Assembly: GCF_001975985.1 (NCBI RefSeq) | Contig: NZ_MTQF01000001.1 | Span: forward strand, 231,464-295,463 | Direction of reading: 5' to 3' | Origin: [Flexibacter] sp. ATCC 35103 | Lineage (GTDB): Bacteria > Bacteroidota > Bacteroidia > Flavobacteriales > Flavobacteriaceae | DNA length: 64,000 nt | In this document: positions 18,411 through 26,698 of the stretch, piece after piece | Layout: each line of letters begins with the position of its first letter | Position numbering within the stretch: position 1 is the first letter of the stretch | The notes under the pieces: generated by a model | The model's input: only the letters and a program-made list of their open reading frames with translations | Databases searched by the model: none | What the model was told of the DNA's origin: nothing | Translations under genes and position numbers: made by a program

Positions 18411-20024
18411 TTAGCTCACATTTAAATATTTATCAATGGCAGAATAAGCAATGTGTTTACTCTTCTTAATCTGTTTTTTAAAAGAATCTGTTCCAAATTC
18501 TTTACAACAGCGTTTGATATAACTGTGATAATTAGCTTGTTTTTTATTATTTCGTTCAGTAAATTTAAATTCGTAAAATCCTCTTTCATTTAAAATAAGA
18601 TTATATCTCATTTTCTTATTTACCTTTTTTTCAGTCAAATCTCCATCTTTAAATTTTACTGGTAAATTATAAATTTTTCTAACTTGATTTATAAAAATCG
18701 CCTTCTTTGTATGGGGATTCACTTCAAGTAAGTTTAAAGTTCTTTTACTCTTTCTTTTAACAGTTGAAATAATCTTTCTATAATATTTTGCAAGATTTGT
18801 AGATTTTATACCAGTATGATAACCCCTAAATTCAAAACCTAAATAAGACATAGCTGATGAAATCTCCTTCCCATCTTTTAAAACTCTAAAACATTCTAGT
18901 CTTTCGCTATTTTTATAATTTACATTTCGAAAAAGAAATTTCTCAGTTTTATCTGTACTAATTTTTATTTTATATTTTTTAATTAAGTCATGAATGTCTT
19001 TTTCAATTTCATCGCAGAGACCTTTTTCACACACAATAAATATATCATCTGAATATCTTCTATAATAAACATTTTTAAGTTTTACCCAACGATTAACAAT
19101 GTCTAAATCGAAATCAAAAAGATAGAGATTAGCTAGTACAGCACTAATAGGTAAACCTTGTGGAATTCCTTCTTTGACGGTTTTACCATTATCCAATTTT
19201 TTCGAGAATGGATTTGAATAAATAGGTAATTTCCCTTCCTTTATATATTCTCTGAAATCTTCATTTGATTCGAAAAAACATCTAAATCCTTTTGTTTTAC
19301 GAATGTTAGCTAGTTTACTTTCGTCGTAAGGTGCTTTTTTACCATTTTTCTTTTTTTTTATTCTTAAATCATCTAATAAAACATATTTAAAATTTGTACA
19401 TGCTTTGAAAACATTATAATGATCTTTAGGTAAATTATCGGTTTCTAAAATCTTTATCCATTGTGTTTTTAAAATTTTATGATCTAAAGTAGAAAAGAAA
19501 CTTTTTAAATCGATTGCTAAAACAGCAACTTCTTCATTATTTTGTGTTCTATTTTTAATTTCTTCAAAACATTCCTTTGCAAAATGAATATTAGACTTAC
19601 CTATACCTGAACTTTCAGATGTCTCAATTTTTCTATATGCTATTACTGCATCATCTTGTAAAGGTTCTCTTTTTAATAAATATTCATATTTATCCCTTAA
19701 TATACTTGCATAATATCCATATACTAAAGCATCTGTATGACTTGCATAATGTAATGGTCTATCTTTTGAATTCCTAACAGGATGAAAAGTTTTTATGCGA
19801 TAATGCGTATGCTTTCTCTCACCAGTGGTGAATTTTTCAAAATTCCCTTTTTTAAATTTTCTATCGGAAAGTATAGTATGGATTAAAGGATAAAAAGCAT
19901 AGCTTTCAATATACTTTTTGTTAGTAATTTTTTTTTCGGTTTTATACCAATTATTTCCTAATTCTAATGATGGAGATAAGTGTACATATCCTTTTTCTTT
20001 TAGCCAGCTTGGTTTATTATCCAT
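18411..20024 (-). CDS. Reverse transcriptase, probable antiviral DRT2-type (UG2-like)
   Basis: RNA-directed DNA polymerase not belonging to a group II intron. The 537 residues show the catalytic Asp172 in LAIDLKSFFSTLDH, the motif GIPQGLPISAVLANLYL, and the active site YSDD at 324-327 in YYRRYSDDIFIV. The N-terminal region (SWLKEKGYVHL, YASHTDALVYGYY, AYRKIE, GKSNIHFAKECFEEI) matches my memory of Drt2 defence RTs. There is no maturase or HNH domain as in intron proteins, and I do not find the retron NAxxH and VTG motifs. The C-terminal 150 residues are basic and unassigned. A 416-bp leader with RNA-like structure precedes it. Codon use is visibly AT-richer than in neighbours, suggesting transfer. 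RT is certain; the DRT2 class is likely but unproven. Confidence 0.9.
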   Translation of the reverse strand: MDNKPSWLKEKGYVHLSPSLELGNNWYKTEKKITNKKYIESYAFYPLIHTILSDRKFKKGNFEKFTTGERKHTHYRIKTFHPVRNSKDRPLHYASHTDALVYGYYASILRDKYEYLLKREPLQDDAVIAYRKIETSESSGIGKSNIHFAKECFEEIKNRTQNNEEVAVLAIDLKSFFSTLDHKILKTQWIKILETDNLPKDHYNVFKACTNFKYVLLDDLRIKKKKNGKKAPYDESKLANIRKTKGFRCFFESNEDFREYIKEGKLPIYSNPFSKKLDNGKTVKEGIPQGLPISAVLANLYLFDFDLDIVNRWVKLKNVYYRRYSDDIFIVCEKGLCDEIEKDIHDLIKKYKIKISTDKTEKFLFRNVNYKNSERLECFRVLKDGKEISSAMSYLGFEFRGYHTGIKSTNLAKYYRKIISTVKRKSKRTLNLLEVNPHTKKAIFINQVRKIYNLPVKFKDGDLTEKKVNKKMRYNLILNERGFYEFKFTERNNKKQANYHSYIKRCCKEFGTDSFKKQIKKSKHIAYSAIDKYLNVS

Positions 20025-20040
20025 AATTAAAAATTAAAAA

Positions 20041-20383
20041 AGAATCTGCGAGAAGCAATAGCGCAAATAATTACATACCTCATAAATATGAGTTGGATCG
20101 GTACCCAATTACTGAGTCATTGGTGTTGCGAATAAATATAAAAGAACAATTATGAAATCAACTATATTAATACTACCTTTAATGAAATCATGCATTACAC
20201 ATGATGTATTTGGCATATTTATTGATGTTATTACTCTTCTATTACAGGCGGGTTTATTATTAGTAAACAGCCCGAAATTTAATAAATCTTTCTTCCTCAA
20301 ATATCTTAATATATAAGAGTAAAACAGAAGAAAATTCTGTTTTATGATCCACTCAGCTGTAATTTACTCTTCACGCAGATTCT
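20041..20383 (-). ncRNA. Putative template ncRNA of the reverse transcriptase, bounded by an inverted repeat
   Basis: On the minus strand AGAATCTGCGTGAAG (20383 down to 20369) pairs with CTTCTCGCAGATTCT (20055 down to 20041), 14 of 15 positions. This closes a 343-nt segment directly upstream of the RT start. A consensus -7 element ends 4 bp before the left arm. Internal hairpins include ATCATG/CATGAT (20205-20187, 7-nt loop), GGG-CT-GTTTA/TAAACCC (20273-20250), and CTCAT/ATGAG (20092-20079). One frame is open for 84 codons (20363 to 20112). DRT2 loci are reported to carry such an RNA upstream of the RT. The arms also resemble the dispersed CGCAGATTC repeat, so chance pairing is possible. Confidence 0.5.
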
Positions 20384-20386
20384 ATT

Positions 20387-20394
20387 CAAATTTA
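20387..20394 (-). promoter_or_regulatory. -7 promoter element for the RT leader
   Basis: Reading the minus strand, TAAATTTG is a perfect TAnnTTTG element. Transcription should begin about 20380-20383, which is exactly the left arm of the inverted repeat. No TTG is present at the expected -33 distance, so the promoter is only half-consensus. Confidence 0.45.
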
Positions 20395-20440
20395 ACATTA
20401 AAATTCATATATTCGTTATCTTAACTATAAAAAAGATAAT

Positions 20441-21817
20441 ATGTCTGAAATTAAACTAGGAGATTTAATCTCATTTAAAACACATCCATTTGTAAAAAAA
20501 TTAACTAATGTTAAAATTTCAGCTTATGCTGATTATACTTCGCCAATTTTAGTAGTTAAAGAAATAAAAGAAAAAACATTTGATAAAGTAACTGGAACTG
20601 ATGTCGGACAACAATTACATTGTATCTATTATAATTCAAAAGATGGTAAATTTTTAGATAAATGGATTAACAGTAATTTAGTTAACAAAATTTTTTTTTC
20701 CATAATAGATAATAAATTTCTTTATGAATTTAATTTTCAAAAAAAAACAGAAGAGAATAATAAAGATCTTTCTGTTAAAAATTACGAGAGTCTAATCAAA
20801 GAAAATTATTTAAATAAAAAGGTAGTTCTAAAAAGTGTTGATGTTGAATTATATAAAAAAAAAATAAATCGTACTGCTGAAAATGGAGAATTAGTAGAAA
20901 CAAATCATTTAGAATTTTTGCCTCCTATAATGACAGTAATTGGATATAAAATTGAAGACATTAAAAATAAGTTTTGTGAAAAAACAGGTGTAGCCTTAAA
21001 ACCCCAAATTGAATTAAAATGCAAGTGGTATAATTCAAACTCTAAATCCTTTTCAGAATCTTCATTCCCGCATGAGATATTATATCTAGTTAAAGATATA
21101 CAAGATTTATTTTTAGAAAGAGATTTATTATCCGATATAGCTGAATCGATTGAAGAAAATGCCTTCTTTAATTTACCTTTAAGTAATACTTTTCTTTTAG
21201 AAGGAAATATAAATATAGCTATAACCCATACTATAGGACATTCGGAATCAACTATCTACAAACATTATTTTTATCAGATGAATTATTTTGACTATATATC
21301 GCAAAATAAAGCTGTAATTACTATTGATAGTGACTTCTCGAAAAAAACTGAAAACAGTATTTTTGGAAGAAAATATCCTGACTATCACAATGGATTTAGA
21401 TTAAAAATAACTGATTGTAAATTTAATATTGATGCATACTATTTAATTGTTTACAGAGACACATATAAAAATATTACTAAGCGAATTGTAAAAATCACTG
21501 GTTTATATATGTATGTTAAAGATTTCAATGAATTTAAAGATACTTACACAAACTTAAGGTCTTGGACTCTTGATCACAATCCTTCTTTTATTAATTATAA
21601 TTATCATGATGATGGTAATATATTTATTCATGTTGACGGTGAAATAATTCCTGATAATACCTTACCAAAAACAATTTTTGAAGATCAAAATGTTGAAATA
21701 ATATTAAAAACAAATTGCCTTTTAAGAAAAGGAAAAATTCGTAATTTCAAAATCAGTAATATATTAGAAGTACGAGAAATAATTAATGGAAATTTTCTTT
21801 TTGAAGAATTATTCTAA
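20441..21817 (+). CDS. Unknown protein with a duplicated YodC/DUF2158-like domain and possible WYL-like C-terminus
   Basis: The 458-residue cytoplasmic protein is not recognised with confidence. It has an internal duplication. Residues about 5-85 (LGDLISFKTHPF, SPILVVKEI, LHCIYYNSKDGKF) resemble residues about 120-215 (PPIMTVIGYKIE, LKCKWYNSNSKSF), both like YodC/DUF2158 small SH3-like domains. The C-terminal third has YRDTYKNITKRIVKITGLY and later CLLRKGKIRNFKISNILEV, a layout like WYL ligand-sensing domains. There is no HTH or signal peptide. It is divergent from the RT and shares its AT-rich composition, so both may belong to one acquired island. It might regulate or assist the RT, or be an independent cargo gene. 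Confidence 0.7.
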   Translation: MSEIKLGDLISFKTHPFVKKLTNVKISAYADYTSPILVVKEIKEKTFDKVTGTDVGQQLHCIYYNSKDGKFLDKWINSNLVNKIFFSIIDNKFLYEFNFQKKTEENNKDLSVKNYESLIKENYLNKKVVLKSVDVELYKKKINRTAENGELVETNHLEFLPPIMTVIGYKIEDIKNKFCEKTGVALKPQIELKCKWYNSNSKSFSESSFPHEILYLVKDIQDLFLERDLLSDIAESIEENAFFNLPLSNTFLLEGNINIAITHTIGHSESTIYKHYFYQMNYFDYISQNKAVITIDSDFSKKTENSIFGRKYPDYHNGFRLKITDCKFNIDAYYLIVYRDTYKNITKRIVKITGLYMYVKDFNEFKDTYTNLRSWTLDHNPSFINYNYHDDGNIFIHVDGEIIPDNTLPKTIFEDQNVEIILKTNCLLRKGKIRNFKISNILEVREIINGNFLFEELF

Positions 21818-22047
21818 AAAAACATTCTAGATAGCTTGATTTTATAAATCTGAGCTATTTAGAATTGTTAATTCATAATGCCATAAATTAATTTGTATAT
21901 GATTTTGTAAGCAATAATAAATATCACCAATTCCCTAAGTTTACGGAAACCCATAATCCATTAAACTAAATTTAATGGATTATAATAACTAAATAAAATC
22001 CAACAATACGGGTTTTAAAAGAAACTCGAAAAACAGAATTAAACCAT

Positions 22048-22055
22048 TATTTTTG
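22048..22055 (+). promoter_or_regulatory. -7 element upstream of the GlxA-type regulator
   Basis: TATTTTTG fits TAnnTTTG 29 bp before ATG 22085. No TTG lies at the normal -33 distance, so support is partial. Confidence 0.4.
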
Positions 22056-22084
22056 TTCCACTAAAAGCGTTTAGAAACTCTAAA

Positions 22085-23047
22085 ATGGAAAAAGCGATAT
22101 CTACGGTTTATTTTTACATTCCCAGGCAAGTTACTTTACTTGATTTGAGTGGCGTTTTGCAGGTATTTCAGGAAGCGATACTTTTAGGATTCGAATATAA
22201 GTTGCAGTTTATCAGTAGTCAATCATCTGTAATTTGTTCTTCGGGATTAGAATTGGCATCCCTTACTCACTTTTCTAAAACGAAACCGCAGAAAGAGGAT
22301 ATTATTTTTATTTCGGGATTTAGCACGCACCAAATCGATTTGAATCATGAAGATCCTTCTTTTTTTGAATGGCTTCAGGAAGTAAATGCGAATCAAATCA
22401 CGATTTGCAGTATTTGTTCCGGAGCGTTTCTTTTGGCGAAAGCCGGACTTTTAGATCACAAACAATCTACAACGCACTGGAAACTGGTTGATAAACTCCA
22501 GAAAGATTTTCCGCTTACGCAAACGCAAAGCAATACTTTGTTCTCACAATCCGGAAATATTTATACCAGTGCCGGAATCACAACCGGAATCGATCTCGCT
22601 TTGCATATTATTGAAGAACGCCACGGCAAACAAACTGCCGCTGTAATTGCAAAAGAATTGGTGGTCTATAAACGACGAAACGGAAATGACGAACAAGAAA
22701 GTGTTTATTTGCAAAACAGAAACCATCATGACGAAAAAATTCATATTGTTCAGGACTGGATTATTTCGAATATCGATAAAACGTCGACAATTGATTTTCT
22801 TGCTGATTTAATACATATTGGTCCCAGAAACCTGACTCGCATTTTCAAGAAACAAACCGGAATTACAATCGCCGAATATCGAACAAAACTAAGAATCGAA
22901 AAAGCCAAAAGCCTACTCACTAATACTGATTATAAAATAGAACATATCGCACATTTATGCGGTTACAAAACCTCTAAACAATTGCGCATTGTTCTCGAAA
23001 ACCATCTGGATGCTTTGCCTACAACAATAAAAAACAGATTGTCTTAA
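22085..23047 (+). CDS. GlxA-family regulator (DJ-1/PfpI plus AraC HTH)
   Basis: Cytoplasmic transcription regulator. The 320 residues combine an N-terminal DJ-1/PfpI-like domain (about 1-185), with the nucleophile-elbow Cys in CSICSGAFLLAKAGLLD, and a C-terminal AraC-type double HTH (about 220-318: IDFLADLIHIGPRNLTRIFK, IAEYRTKLRIEKAKSLL, IAHLCGYKT). The DJ-1 part of such regulators usually senses small molecules rather than hydrolysing. The next gene, a cysteine hydrolase on the same strand 75 bp on, is a frequent neighbour and probable target. Effector unknown. Confidence 0.9.
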   Translation: MEKAISTVYFYIPRQVTLLDLSGVLQVFQEAILLGFEYKLQFISSQSSVICSSGLELASLTHFSKTKPQKEDIIFISGFSTHQIDLNHEDPSFFEWLQEVNANQITICSICSGAFLLAKAGLLDHKQSTTHWKLVDKLQKDFPLTQTQSNTLFSQSGNIYTSAGITTGIDLALHIIEERHGKQTAAVIAKELVVYKRRNGNDEQESVYLQNRNHHDEKIHIVQDWIISNIDKTSTIDFLADLIHIGPRNLTRIFKKQTGITIAEYRTKLRIEKAKSLLTNTDYKIEHIAHLCGYKTSKQLRIVLENHLDALPTTIKNRLS

Positions 23048-23122
23048 AACGACTATTGTTTGTCCTTTTTTGATTGGGAATACAAAAGTAAATTTGCGTC
23101 TAACAATCTAATTTATAAAAAG

Positions 23123-23689
23123 ATGAAGCTTAGAGACCAAAATACTGCCTTGCTTTTAATTGACGTTCAAAAAGGTTTTAATGAAGAGGATTATTGGGGC
23201 GGAAATCGAAATAATAAAAATGCCGAAACGAAAATGTACCAGATTCTCGAACAATGGAGAAAGGTTAAACTGCCTGTTTTTCATATTGTTCACAGTTCTG
23301 TGCATCCGGATTCGAGATTGCACAATTCAAATCCCGGATTCGAAATAAAAGACGAAGTAAAACCTATTATTGGCGAACCTGTGATTACAAAAAATGTCAA
23401 CAGCGCATTTATAGGAACGGATCTAAAAGAGCAATTAGACGCATTGGGAATTCAGAAACTGGTTATTGTGGGTCTTACCACCAATCATTGCGTTTCTACG
23501 ACCACCAGAATGGCGGGAAATTTTGGGTTTGACGTTTATTTAATTGCTGATGCAACTGCAACCTTTGACCGAATTGGAATCAACGGCGAAAAATATGATT
23601 CTGAACTTGTGCATCAAATATCGCTTGCGAGTTTGCATAACGAGTTTGCAGAAGTTATGAATACGCAAACGCTGCTTGAATTAGTTTAA
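23123..23689 (+). CDS. Isochorismatase-family cysteine hydrolase
   Basis: Cytoplasmic amidase or hydrolase with an Asp-Lys-Cys triad. ATG 23123 gives 188 residues beginning MKLRDQNTALLLIDVQKG, the normal family start. The upstream TTG at 23060 would add 21 unrelated residues. The catalytic Asp is in LLIDVQKG, the Lys in GEPVITKNVNSAF, and the Cys in GLTTNHCVSTTTRMAGN. FIGTDLKEQLDALGI and the long insert before it match the family. It follows a GlxA-type regulator, which likely controls it. Substrate unknown; relatives act on nicotinamide, isochorismate or N-carbamoyl compounds. Confidence 0.88.
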   Translation: MKLRDQNTALLLIDVQKGFNEEDYWGGNRNNKNAETKMYQILEQWRKVKLPVFHIVHSSVHPDSRLHNSNPGFEIKDEVKPIIGEPVITKNVNSAFIGTDLKEQLDALGIQKLVIVGLTTNHCVSTTTRMAGNFGFDVYLIADATATFDRIGINGEKYDSELVHQISLASLHNEFAEVMNTQTLLELV

Positions 23690-23696
23690 AACCAAA

Positions 23697-23730
23697 AAAA
23701 TCCTCTAAATAAGATTATTTAGAGGATTTT
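23697..23730. terminator. Bidirectional terminator between convergent genes
   Basis: AAAATCCTCTAAATAA and TTATTTAGAGGATTTT are exact complements with a 2-nt centre. The element serves the cysteine hydrolase (plus) and the lipoprotein (minus). Confidence 0.8.
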
Positions 23731-23764
23731 AGTTTTTGTAATTTTATTTAGGATAAAACTTAAA

Positions 23765-25381
23765 TTACGGTAAATTCAAATCTTTAAATCCGGAAACTTC
23801 GGTAGAAACTTCTCCTAACCAGCCTCCATCAGCGTTGTTAGAGTTGTATACTTTTATAAAATTAATACCTTTAAGTTTCACTGATTCTCCTTTTGCATTT
23901 ACAGCCCAGCTAAGATCAATTTGTCCTCTTACATCAGCATTTGCCCAGTTGTCTGTGTATCCCCAATCATAAGCAGGATTTGCCCAATTGCTTCCTGTTC
24001 CAGATTTATCATAGATATTCGATTTAAGAAAAGTTCCTTTAAAAGTGATGGTATTTGCCCCTTTCCACATTGGGTAATACGTTTGTTTATGATACGTATT
24101 TTTAGCAATATAACCGCTTTGTCCCTGATTATCTGTCCAGCGAATGTAGTTACGCTCATTTGCATTTGCCGGTTCTGCATCTGGTTTATAATACGTTATT
24201 TCGTAGTTTTTGATCGTTGTTGCTTTTCCATGTTCTGATCCCGCAATTTCGAACCATTCATCATCCGCTTTTCCGTTACCGTTTGCATCGTATGAAACCA
24301 TTACAATTCCAGGTTCTGACCAATCTGCAAAAGCGTTTCCTAAAACCACAAAATCATTACCTTCTTTGTTGATAATCGTATGGTCAAAACCAAATTGCAC
24401 ATAACCGCCAAATCCTCCAAGACTTACCATGCTTCCTGATGTTAAAGCTGTTTCGGCTTTTACGCGCATTGTTTCGTCAGTATCTGCAGCTGTTGCAGCC
24501 GGTAATGAATTTGTAAATTGTCCCGGTGCCGGAAGAAAGTCAAATACCTGCGTGATTCTGTTCAGGTACGTTTTATCTGTTACCACAACAGTAAACGTTT
24601 TTGTGTTTTCTCCTACTCCGTTTTTTGCTTTAAACTCAACATTATAAGTTCCCGGCGTTGCAAACACAGAAAATAAATCTGTCGTTGTACCCGCTTCTTC
24701 TTTGTTAATGAACCATTTGTAAGTCGCTCCCGCAGCATTTGTTAATTGAGGCTGAACTCTGAACCACTGCATTTTATCGATCGTAAAACCACCTGTTGGT
24801 ATTGCAATTGCAATTTCTGGCGCACTGGCAACAATACTAATCGTACGGCCATCAGCAAAAGTAAAAGTCATAATACCATTTGCTATTGCTACAGCGGTAA
24901 TTTCTGCAGCATCTTTTCCTTTTTGGCCAGAAGCCGATATTCCGCTGTCTACATCGTTTATAATCCAGTTTCCGTTGCTTCCAATAGCGATTTTTGGAGT
25001 ATCACCTTTTGCTCCGTCGGCTCCGTTTGCGCCATTTTGACCGTTACTTCCGTTTTCGCCGTTTGCTCCTTTATCACCTTTTGCAGGATTTCCGGTATCA
25101 ACGCCATCGATCCACCAATTGCCATTTTCTCCAATTTTTATAAATGACGAAGTATTGCGAACAGAAAGTTTCGTCCCGTCGCTCATTGTAATAACGTAGC
25201 TGCCATCTTTTGTTTCATAACCTGTTACATATAGGCGTTTATTAAGTACATCAAGCAAGTTTTCGTATTGTGCCATTCGGTTTTTCAAGTCGTTGACATC
25301 ATTTTTCAGGTCATTAATATCATCTTTATAACAGGCTGACAAAAGCAGGACAACCGACAATACAAGTAAAATTTTCTTCAT
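23765..25381 (-). CDS. Surface lipoprotein with coiled coil, collagen-like and PKD segments, behind a cobalamin riboswitch
   Basis: Predicted outer-membrane surface lipoprotein. The 538 residues begin with a signal and lipobox LLSAC (Cys17). A short coiled coil (DINDLKNDVNDLKNRM) and a DUF4988-like region follow, then collagen-like Gly-X-Y repeats (about 100-127, GDKGANGENGSNGQNGANG), a PKD-like domain (about 195-270) and a large beta-rich C-terminal domain of unknown type. The gene stands alone downstream of a well-formed adenosylcobalamin-type riboswitch. This makes a role in capturing cobalamin or corrinoids at the surface likely. It lacks the beta-propeller of BtuG and no BtuB lies next to it in this window. 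Confidence 0.75.
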   Translation of the reverse strand: MKKILLVLSVVLLLSACYKDDINDLKNDVNDLKNRMAQYENLLDVLNKRLYVTGYETKDGSYVITMSDGTKLSVRNTSSFIKIGENGNWWIDGVDTGNPAKGDKGANGENGSNGQNGANGADGAKGDTPKIAIGSNGNWIINDVDSGISASGQKGKDAAEITAVAIANGIMTFTFADGRTISIVASAPEIAIAIPTGGFTIDKMQWFRVQPQLTNAAGATYKWFINKEEAGTTTDLFSVFATPGTYNVEFKAKNGVGENTKTFTVVVTDKTYLNRITQVFDFLPAPGQFTNSLPAATAADTDETMRVKAETALTSGSMVSLGGFGGYVQFGFDHTIINKEGNDFVVLGNAFADWSEPGIVMVSYDANGNGKADDEWFEIAGSEHGKATTIKNYEITYYKPDAEPANANERNYIRWTDNQGQSGYIAKNTYHKQTYYPMWKGANTITFKGTFLKSNIYDKSGTGSNWANPAYDWGYTDNWANADVRGQIDLSWAVNAKGESVKLKGINFIKVYNSNNADGGWLGEVSTEVSGFKDLNLP

Positions 25382-25447
25382 TTTAGAATTTTTAAGGGTT
25401 AATTAGTTTTGATTATTTTTCTGTTTAAAAGGCATAATGCAACTACT

Positions 25448-25471
25448 CAGATTACAATCATTTGTAATCTG
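25448..25471 (-). other. 10-bp hairpin between riboswitch and start codon
   Basis: CAGATTACAA and TTGTAATCTG form a perfect 10-bp stem with a 4-nt loop, 67 bp upstream of the lipoprotein start. It lacks a following T run, so it may act in translation control or mRNA stability rather than termination. The rest of 25382-25693 shows nothing else. Confidence 0.4.
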
Positions 25472-25693
25472 ATGCATAAATGCCGATATTAAAAAATCTG
25501 ACTCTTTAATAACTCCATAAAAGGCTTTTCTATAAAACAAGGTATCATACACGAATGCAGCAGAAAATAATGCTTACATATGCGCACAACAAAATACCCT
25601 ATTTATTAAATAGCGATTTAAGGAAAATTAAAATCAAATGTTAATTTGATAACTGTATTGTTTCAAAACTCTGGTCCACGAAAGTTTGAAATT

Positions 25694-25912
25694 ATTTGCA
25701 TTGGCAGGTCTCCTGACTTATTCCCATTTTGATCGGCCTTCCCACATTTTAAAATGCAGTGGCAAAAGATTAGATTGTAATACTTTAAAGTATTTAAATC
25801 TGCCAAAATGTTGCATGGAACTTACAGTAACGGGCTTGCTCAGGATTTGCACCTGATTCCCTCTTCGTTGACTACATTCGAAAAAATGCAGCCAAACCAT
25901 TGCGGGGCAAAT
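25694..25912 (-). ncRNA. Cobalamin riboswitch
   Basis: Read on the minus strand, the segment shows the ordered conserved boxes of the B12 aptamer: GAGGGAATCAGGTGCAAATC, then GCAAGCCCGTTACTGTAAG, and the 3' B12 box AGTCAGGAGACCTGCC. The ends ATTTGC and GCAAAT can pair as P1. It lies about 310 bp upstream of the lipoprotein at 25381 on the same strand and points at that gene, not at ribB. Binding of cobalamin would be expected to switch expression off. Confidence 0.95.
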
Positions 25913-26032
25913 GTAAAACAACAAAGACTTTAAAAAAAATCAAAAACTTGTTTTATTGACCTATATCAAACTTTTGCGTTTGAAACAACTTTAGATTTGT
26001 CGCTTATTAATTTCAAAAGCATTTAGAATAAA

Positions 26033-26695
26033 ATGATCAGCACACTAACATATCCACTAGAAAAATTTGGTTTAACCAGCTTAGAACGTGTAGAAAACGC
26101 ACTAAGACATTTACAAAACGGAAAAGGAATTTTATTAACCGATGATGAAAACCGCGAAAACGAAGGCGACTTGATTTTTTCTGCGCAACATATAAGTGTT
26201 TCCAATATGGCAATGATGATACGCGAATGCAGCGGAATTGTTTGCCTTTGCCTGACGAACGAAAAAGCAGATGAGCTCGAATTGCCGTATATGGTCAAAG
26301 AAAATACAAGCAGTTTCCAAACGCCATTTACCATTACAATCGAAGCAAAAAATGGCGTTACAACCGGAGTTTCGGCAGCAGATCGAATTACGACTATCAA
26401 AACGGCATCAGCAGTAAATGCAAAAGCATCTGACTTGGCAAGACCGGGACATATTTTTCCGTTACGTGCCAAAAATAATGGTGTTCTGGAACGCAACGGA
26501 CATACAGAAGGCAGCGTTGATTTAATGAAATTAGCCGGTTTAAAACCCGAAGCTGTTTTATGTGAGTTAATGAATGAAGACGGCAGTATGGCTAAACTTG
26601 ACAAAATCATTAGCTTTGCAGAACAACAGGATTTGGTAGTATTGTCTATAGAAGATATTATTTATTACCGCAAATTTGTGAGAGATTATAAATAG
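26033..26695 (+). CDS. ribB: 3,4-dihydroxy-2-butanone 4-phosphate synthase
   Basis: Riboflavin-pathway enzyme making the four-carbon unit from ribulose 5-phosphate. The 220-residue protein has the metal and substrate loop [15 protein letters not shown] (about 40-54), [10 protein letters not shown], and the Arg/His segment [28 protein letters not shown]. It is the single-domain form, with no fused GTP cyclohydrolase II. It is followed after 3 bp by a Crp-type regulator in the same direction. No FMN riboswitch is seen upstream; the cobalamin element nearby points the other way. Confidence 0.95.
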   Translation: MISTLTYPLEKFGLTSLERVENALRHLQNGKGILLTDDENRENEGDLIFSAQHISVSNMAMMIRECSGIVCLCLTNEKADELELPYMVKENTSSFQTPFTITIEAKNGVTTGVSAADRITTIKTASAVNAKASDLARPGHIFPLRAKNNGVLERNGHTEGSVDLMKLAGLKPEAVLCELMNEDGSMAKLDKIISFAEQQDLVVLSIEDIIYYRKFVRDYK

Positions 26696-26698
26696 CAA

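Noticed and set aside
20109..20300. 63-residue minus-strand open frame upstream of the RT as an ordinary small protein
   Set aside because: It starts at TTG, has no clear translation signal, and lies within a structured leader bounded by an inverted repeat. The frame is better explained as part of a template RNA, although a short peptide cannot be excluded.
18411..20440. Retron
   Set aside because: I do not find the retron NAxxH and VTG motifs, and the protein is longer than typical retron RTs. The RNA lies upstream with closing arms, which superficially resembles a retron, so this was considered seriously.
25908..25915. TACATTTG as a promoter element for the riboswitch transcript
   Set aside because: It overlaps the 5' arm of the riboswitch P1 stem, so transcription starting from it would remove part of the aptamer.
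25718..25924. 68-residue minus-strand open frame
   Set aside because: It coincides with the cobalamin riboswitch and is explained by it.
26023..26610. 195-residue minus-strand open frame opposite ribB
   Set aside because: It is a shadow of the well-supported ribB gene and has no family signature.
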